This document shows positions 52,949 to 58,510 of a stretch of 58,510 nucleotides of DNA, one piece after another. The position numbers and the translations under genes were made by a program. Every line of letters begins with the position of its first letter. Within the stretch, counting starts at the first letter, position 1. The notes beneath the pieces were generated by a model. That model was not told the DNA's origin. It did not search any database and saw nothing but the letters and a program-made list of their open reading frames with translations. The DNA comes from Chitinophagaceae bacterium (GTDB lineage Bacteria > Bacteroidota > Bacteroidia > Chitinophagales > Chitinophagaceae), in assembly GCA_016786745.1 (NCBI GenBank), contig JAEUVS010000150.1, positions 1 to 58,510 on the forward strand, written 5' to 3'.

Positions 52949-53012
52949 AGCAATATGAGCTACATGGCTGAGATCTTCGCCCGGCAAATTCTTGACAGCC
53001 GCGGCAATCCAA
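52934..53012 (+). repeat. Direct repeat, copy 1 (gldA end + eno 5' end)
   Basis: These 79 bp are repeated 164 bp downstream at 53098-53176 with three mismatches (at 52966, 52978 and 52982). The unit starts in the last codons of gldA, spans its stop, and includes the first codons of eno. Confidence 0.95.
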
Positions 53013-53029
53013 AGCCTTGTAACGAATAA
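52955..53029 (+). pseudogene. Truncated copy of the eno 5' end (24-codon ORF)
   Basis: An ATG at 52955 begins [19 protein letters not shown], which matches the start of enolase, then diverges to KPCNE and stops (TAA 53027-53029). The three differences from the intact eno start change only one residue (I4M); the other two are silent (Phe and Arg codons). It is a relic or a short peptide gene, not an enzyme. Confidence 0.9.
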
Positions 53030-53097
53030 CATTTGAAAAACCGAATTACCTGTAATAATTAACTAATAATCACTAATAAAAATTCTAATAAACAATT

Positions 53098-54408
<1,311 letters not shown>

Positions 54409-54417
54409 TAAGTCCCG

Positions 54418-54711
54418 ATGATACCTGTTTGGCTGAAAAATAAATACATCCTGACGGCATGCTTTTTTGCCGTCTGGATGCTTTTCTTCGATACCCGCGA
54501 CGTTATTACCACCCATTTTAAACAGCGGGGAGAGTTGAACAGGCTGGAGGAAAGTAAAGCCCATTACCAGCAGGAAATCGAGAAAACCCGCAAAGAGCTC
54601 GACCAGCTCAAGTCTGACCCGCGCATCCTTGAAAAATATGCCAGGGAGAAGTACAGGATGAAGAGAGACAACGAGGATCTGTTTGTTATTTCTCCGAATC
54701 CAATACAATAA
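54418..54711 (+). CDS. DivIC/FtsB-like septum formation initiator protein
   Basis: The 97-residue protein has one N-terminal membrane helix (about 9-27) and a periplasmic coiled coil (about 35-75, rich in E/K/R/Q). It ends with the family pattern YAREKYRMKRDNEDLFVI. FtsB/DivIC proteins are part of the division complex with FtsL and FtsQ/DivIB. It follows eno by 9 bp, a common arrangement, and is probably co-transcribed with it. Confidence 0.88.
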   Translation: MIPVWLKNKYILTACFFAVWMLFFDTRDVITTHFKQRGELNRLEESKAHYQQEIEKTRKELDQLKSDPRILEKYAREKYRMKRDNEDLFVISPNPIQ

Positions 54712-54772
54712 GATCAACCTCAGTGCGTTTATTTATCCGGACGGACTCCGGAACTGACTCTTTCGGATTTAA

Positions 54773-55033
54773 ATGGACAAAAAAGGATTGCAAATGACTT
54801 TACTCTTTACACCAGAGGAACTTATACAGTATTTGTATAAAGAAACCTCCCCGGCGAGGACAGCCCAGATCGAGGAAATGCTACAAAACGACTGGTCGCT
54901 CCGCGAAAAGCTGGAAGTTCTGCAGAACTCGATGCAGATTCTCGATACCCCCCTGGAATCACCACGGACAGAAGCAGTGATAAATGTATTAAACTACGCA
55001 CGCGAAACGGTCACCGAATCGGTACAGCACTGA
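54773..55033 (+). CDS. Small conserved-looking soluble protein, function unknown
   Basis: The 86-residue protein has no membrane helix. Its core (LFTPEELIQYLYKETSPART, AQIEEMLQNDWSLREKLEVL) resembles the cytoplasmic N-terminal part of anti-sigma-like proteins, but that is only a likeness. An internal ATG at 54794 (MTLLFTPEEL) may be the true start. It lies between the DivIC-like gene and nth on the same strand. Confidence 0.65.
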   Translation: MDKKGLQMTLLFTPEELIQYLYKETSPARTAQIEEMLQNDWSLREKLEVLQNSMQILDTPLESPRTEAVINVLNYARETVTESVQH

Positions 55034-55085
55034 ACTTTTCTCCTGAGCTTACTTATACGTAAATTAGCAGCTATCAAGCTGTTGA

Positions 55086-55748
55086 ATGACCAGGAAAGAC
55101 CGTTTTAGTTTCGTTATTGATTTCTTTCAGAAACACAATCCCACAGCAGAAACCGAACTTGTTTACGACAGCCCTTACCAGCTGCTCGTGGCCGTTATAT
55201 TGTCGGCTCAATGCACTGATAAGAGGGTGAACATGACCACCCCAGCCATCTTTGAGAAATACCCCGACGCGGCTGCGCTTTCAAAGGCCACATATGATGA
55301 GCTCTTCCCCCTGGTCAGGAGCATATCGTATCCGGGTAACAAAACGCGGCACCTGCTTGGCATGTCCAAACTGCTTGTAGAAAAGTTTAACAATACGGTG
55401 CCGATGACCGTGGAAGAGCTGATGGAACTTCCCGGAGTGGGAAGAAAAACTGCAAACGTTATCACTTCCGTTATAGATCAACAGCCTAACCTGGCGGTAG
55501 ATACCCACGTGTTCCGCGTGGCGGCGCGGATCGGGCTCTCACAGGGCGCTAAAACGCCTCTTGCTACCGAAAAACAACTTTTAAAGTACATCCCACCCGT
55601 GCTGGTACATAAATTTCATCACTGGTTAATATTGCACGGCAGGTATATATGCGTGGCTCGCAACCCCAAATGCGGGCAGTGTGGGTTAAGGCCCGTTTGC
55701 AAATATTTTCAGAAAGTTGTAAAGGTTGAAATTGGAAGCGCTAAATAA
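55086..55748 (+). CDS. nth: Endonuclease III (DNA glycosylase/AP lyase)
   Basis: Nth removes oxidised pyrimidines and cuts abasic sites. The 220-residue protein has the helix-hairpin-helix ELPGVGRKTANVI with catalytic Lys K121, the catalytic Asp D139 in AVDTHVFRV, and the [4Fe-4S] ligands C189, C196, C199 and C205 (C-x6-C-x2-C-x5-C). Its 3' end overlaps the start of the GAF gene by 23 bases. Confidence 0.97.
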   Translation: MTRKDRFSFVIDFFQKHNPTAETELVYDSPYQLLVAVILSAQCTDKRVNMTTPAIFEKYPDAAALSKATYDELFPLVRSISYPGNKTRHLLGMSKLLVEKFNNTVPMTVEELMELPGVGRKTANVITSVIDQQPNLAVDTHVFRVAARIGLSQGAKTPLATEKQLLKYIPPVLVHKFHHWLILHGRYICVARNPKCGQCGLRPVCKYFQKVVKVEIGSAK

Positions 55749-57408
55749 TATCAAGACATATCTCTTGCAGCTCGACACGTTCGACGACGTCGAAACATTT
55801 TCCAGGCTGCAGGAAGAAGTAAGAAACCTGATTGGCCAGCCTGGAATAAGCATTGGCATCACACCCTTTTATTTTATCAACAACAAATTTGTTTTCTCGG
55901 CCATCCACAGCGTCAACAGCATTTTTCTTAAAAACCTGCCCGACGAAGAACAAAAACTAAAAGCAAGCGAAGGATTAAAAAATTACTTCGACGATCATCA
56001 ACAGCCGCTCGTAATACCCGAAATAACCGACGAAACCCTGCTCAGCTATACTTTTATTGAACACCTGCATCACCAGGGATGGAAAGGAATTATTTTCTGC
56101 CCGCTCCGCAACTACAACAAATTGATGGGCGTGCTCGAAATCGTGAGCGACCAACCCAACCTTGCCGACGAAAAAATAGTAAATGAGATAGATGTAGCGC
56201 TTCCTCTTTTCGAACTTGCCGTAAACCGTGCACGTGCCACCCTCGACGCAAAAATCGATAAGGTAATTAAAGAACAGTTCACAGCCATTCAGCCGTCGGT
56301 TGACTGGCGTTTTACAGAGGCCGCCTATAATTTTTTGTTGCGGCAGGAAGAAGACGAGGACGCTAAAATGGAATCTATCCTGTTCGACAACGTATATCCG
56401 TTATATGGGTCGATCGATATCAGGAATTCATCTATCGAAAGAAATAAAGCGATCCAGCTCGACATGCTCGAGCAGCTCGACATGGTTTCCTCAATCATAA
56501 AAAAAGCACAGGACGAAACTGATTTCCCTCTTTTAGGCGAGATTAAATTCAAAATAAAAAAATTCAAACATTCGGTTCACAACATAATCCTGTCTGATGA
56601 GGAAACGGCTATCAATTTATTCCTGAAACAGGAAGTAGTTGACCTGTTCCAGCAATTGAAGAATATTGCTCCTTCTGTTGAAGAAGATATCGGGAAATAT
56701 TTTACAGCCGCAACATCCTTTGTAGATATGGTATATCACCACCGGAAAGAATTCGATGAAAGCGTTACCCTTATCAATAAGGCTATTGCGAAGTTCATTG
56801 ACAAAGAACAGGAAGCGGCGCAGAAAATGTACCCACACTATTTTGAAAGGTTTGTAACAGATGGTGTGGATTTCAATATTTATATCGGGCAGTCTATTTC
56901 GCCAACGATTCCATTCAAAGATTTTTATCTCCGCAATCTTAAAGTATGGCAGTTAACCACGCTCGCAAAAGCGGCACAATTAAGTAACCAACTGCTCAAC
57001 GACATAAAGGTGCCGTTGCAGACCACACAACTTTTGCTGGCGCACAACTATCCCATTTCTATCAGCTTCAGGCCCGCGGAAAGAAAATTTGATGTTGAAG
57101 GCGCGTATAATATCCGCTATGAGCTCATCAAAAAACGTATCGATAAAGTAAATATCCGCGACACAAATGAAAGGCTAACACAGCCAGGTAAAATTGCCAT
57201 CGTTTATTCTCAGCCAAAAGAAGGAGAAGAATACCTGGAATATATCGAATACCTGGTCGCACAGGGTTTGCTAACTGACGAAATCGAACAGCTTGAACTT
57301 GAAGAACTGCAGGGCGTGGTCGGACTTAAAGCATATCGTGTGGGCATCAACGTTAATGTTGATAAAAAGACGGTATCAAAACTGAAATCCGAGGCTTACA
57401 AGGGGTAA
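55726..57408 (+). CDS. GAF-domain-containing protein, function unknown
   Basis: The 560-residue protein has a GAF-like domain at about 20-175 (ISIGITPFYFINNKFVFSAI, then GWKGIIFCPLRNYNKLMGVLEIV, each quoted in part). A long helical region follows to about 540, and no known output domain is seen. A TAA at 55720-55722 closes the frame, and the first ATG is far inside, so it starts at TTG 55726 or 55732, within the end of nth. Its last 33 bases overlap the convergent outer-membrane protein gene. Confidence 0.75.
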   Translation: MKLEALNNIKTYLLQLDTFDDVETFSRLQEEVRNLIGQPGISIGITPFYFINNKFVFSAIHSVNSIFLKNLPDEEQKLKASEGLKNYFDDHQQPLVIPEITDETLLSYTFIEHLHHQGWKGIIFCPLRNYNKLMGVLEIVSDQPNLADEKIVNEIDVALPLFELAVNRARATLDAKIDKVIKEQFTAIQPSVDWRFTEAAYNFLLRQEEDEDAKMESILFDNVYPLYGSIDIRNSSIERNKAIQLDMLEQLDMVSSIIKKAQDETDFPLLGEIKFKIKKFKHSVHNIILSDEETAINLFLKQEVVDLFQQLKNIAPSVEEDIGKYFTAATSFVDMVYHHRKEFDESVTLINKAIAKFIDKEQEAAQKMYPHYFERFVTDGVDFNIYIGQSISPTIPFKDFYLRNLKVWQLTTLAKAAQLSNQLLNDIKVPLQTTQLLLAHNYPISISFRPAERKFDVEGAYNIRYELIKKRIDKVNIRDTNERLTQPGKIAIVYSQPKEGEEYLEYIEYLVAQGLLTDEIEQLELEELQGVVGLKAYRVGINVNVDKKTVSKLKSEAYKG

Positions 57409-58510
57409 CCATCCTTCTTTTGAGTGCATCATTGAACCTGTAAACACGATCCTGTTAGCAGGCGAAATCCACAAACCGCCTCCATATCCATTGTGCCACC
57501 GCGACGATTCTTCGCCTTTCAGCCATACTCTTCCCACATCGTGAAATAACAGCAAACCATACGAGCCGGTGAAAAGGTATCCCTGGTAATTCTTCAAACG
57601 TATGCGTACATCAAGGTTATTGTACACCATCTTGTCACCGGCAAAACGGTACTTCCTGTAACCGCGCAGGTTTTCGGTGCCGCTTAAAAACTGGGATTGA
57701 AAAAATTCGTAGTTACCGAAATTGAACGCTGCACCAAAACGTACTGCAACTACCATTCGTGGTGGTGCATTCGAACTGATATAAACAGACATGTCGGAAC
57801 TCAGCTGGGTGAAATCAGAAGTGTATGAACCAAGTCCGCGGTTAATGTCGAGCTTAGTTGTCCATAATACACCACGGGTTGGATAAACTTCGTTATTACG
57901 GTTATCGATTACGATGGCCGCGTTGAAACCTGCATAATTTTTCTTTCTGAACAGTCCGGCCGTATCAAATCCTATTTCGTCAGGTTTTACAATCACGCGA
58001 TTCCGGTTCTCTGTGCTGTCGACACTGAAAAAGTGGAGCGACGGACCGTAATACAAATCTATATCCGGAAATATTTCCCGCCTGAGGAGCACAGCGAGAT
58101 CTGTCTGGAAAAAACGTGTGCGGTAAAACTGCGGACCTCGCCCGTCATCGATTTTGTTCTCGGTATTGTTGCCCTGCCCGAAGAAATTAATTGTATTGTT
58201 CGGCGCCCTGACGTCTACAGACGCCAGCAGGTCTGTTCCACCGATGGCATCCGTCCGTTCCAAATTGTAACGGAACCTCCAGGCTTTGGTTAGCATGGAT
58301 ACAAAGCCGCGGAACTCCTGCTGCATTTCAAAAGGTTCTTTTCTGAATCCATGCGTTGTATGCCTGATACCTGCGCCAAGGAACAGCCCGTCGTCGCGGT
58401 TGTATGCAACGTAACCTCTCGGTTGAAGAATATCATACTGAAAATTTCTCCGATTATAAATGTTCACCGATGGATTTTCAGGAATATGCTGTTTGAAAAT
58501 CCCTTTATAC
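57376..58510 (-). CDS. BamA/TamA-type outer-membrane protein (5' end beyond the window)
   Basis: The frame is open on the minus strand to the window edge, so the N-terminal part is missing. The visible 378 residues form the 16-stranded bacterial surface antigen (D15) domain: NRNNEVYPTRGVLW, FLSGTENLRGYRKYRFAGD with the substrate-insertion L6-loop RGYR-like motif, and a C-terminal LVSLGFQF. An internal GTG at 58465-58467 is not a likely start. It may fold outer-membrane proteins, or be a related D15 protein with another function. It overlaps the GAF gene by 33 bases. Confidence 0.88.
   Translation of the reverse strand, partial: YKGIFKQHIPENPSVNIYNRRNFQYDILQPRGYVAYNRDDGLFLGAGIRHTTHGFRKEPFEMQQEFRGFVSMLTKAWRFRYNLERTDAIGGTDLLASVDVRAPNNTINFFGQGNNTENKIDDGRGPQFYRTRFFQTDLAVLLRREIFPDIDLYYGPSLHFFSVDSTENRNRVIVKPDEIGFDTAGLFRKKNYAGFNAAIVIDNRNNEVYPTRGVLWTTKLDINRGLGSYTSDFTQLSSDMSVYISSNAPPRMVVAVRFGAAFNFGNYEFFQSQFLSGTENLRGYRKYRFAGDKMVYNNLDVRIRLKNYQGYLFTGSYGLLLFHDVGRVWLKGEESSRWHNGYGGGLWISPANRIVFTGSMMHSKEGWLPLVSLGFQF

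Noticed and set aside
54730..54760. TCCGGA repeats as a possible terminator after the DivIC-like gene
   Set aside because: TCCGGA is itself a palindrome and recurs by chance; there is no following T-run.

Overview
The window looks like chromosomal DNA from a member of the Bacteroidota, most likely order Chitinophagales, family Chitinophagaceae. The support is: a complete nuoA-N operon with a short NuoG, an exbB-exbD-exbD-tonB set, a protein with a type IX secretion (T9SS) C-terminal signal, a GldA-like ABC ATPase, a DUF5117/DUF4953-type zinc metalloprotease, and -7 promoter boxes of the Bacteroidota form TAnnTTTG. No rRNA, tRNA, CRISPR array, transposase or prophage was recognised. Most of the window is housekeeping DNA.

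Layout. 1-553: a possible partial ORF, then a gene-poor stretch with a perfect 20-bp palindrome, GTAAC motifs and a terminator-like repeat. 554-2426: mnmE, then a small four-helix-bundle gene between G/A-rich inverted repeats. 2427-5567: tonB-exbD-exbD-exbB on the minus strand. 5781-9642: an exported zinc metalloprotease and an orphan FtsX/MacB-type permease, with a heptad repeat before and after the permease. 9679-22809: nuoA to nuoN on the minus strand (read from right to left), coding complex I. 22968-25902: TPR protein, PstS-like lipoprotein and a small membrane protein. 25984-32314: hisS, a thiolase, rlmN, a T9SS cargo protein and an Old Yellow Enzyme. 32426-39813: a GH63-type glycosidase, a small membrane protein, a CPA2 antiporter, a kinase-RapZ-C fusion and an LpxL-like acyltransferase. 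39810-44593 (minus): CstB-like sulfur enzyme with its ArsR regulator, tsaB, a 3-hydroxyacyl-CoA dehydrogenase-like gene, a RidA-family gene and kbl. 44730-46925: ECF sigma factor, anti-sigma-like protein and a beta-barrel protein. 46926-52948: DMT transporter, L,D-transpeptidase, acs, a small membrane protein, a SulP transporter and gldA. 52934-57408: a duplicated eno 5' end, eno, a DivIC/FtsB-like gene, a small conserved gene, nth and a GAF protein. 57376-58510: a BamA-type outer-membrane protein cut by the window edge.

How the genes fit together. Complex I builds the proton gradient that ExbB/ExbD/TonB spend on outer-membrane transport. The PstS-like lipoprotein and TPR protein may belong with that system. 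The CstB-like enzyme plus ArsR form a self-contained sulfide/persulfide module. The kinase-RapZ-C fusion, overlapping an LpxL-like gene, suggests a link between amino-sugar recycling and envelope lipid synthesis.

The points most worth a second look are the kinase-RapZ-C fusion, the duplicated and partly silent-substituted eno start, the four-helix-bundle cassette, the heptad repeats at gene ends, and the repeat element inside the nuo operon. None of these proves a new system.
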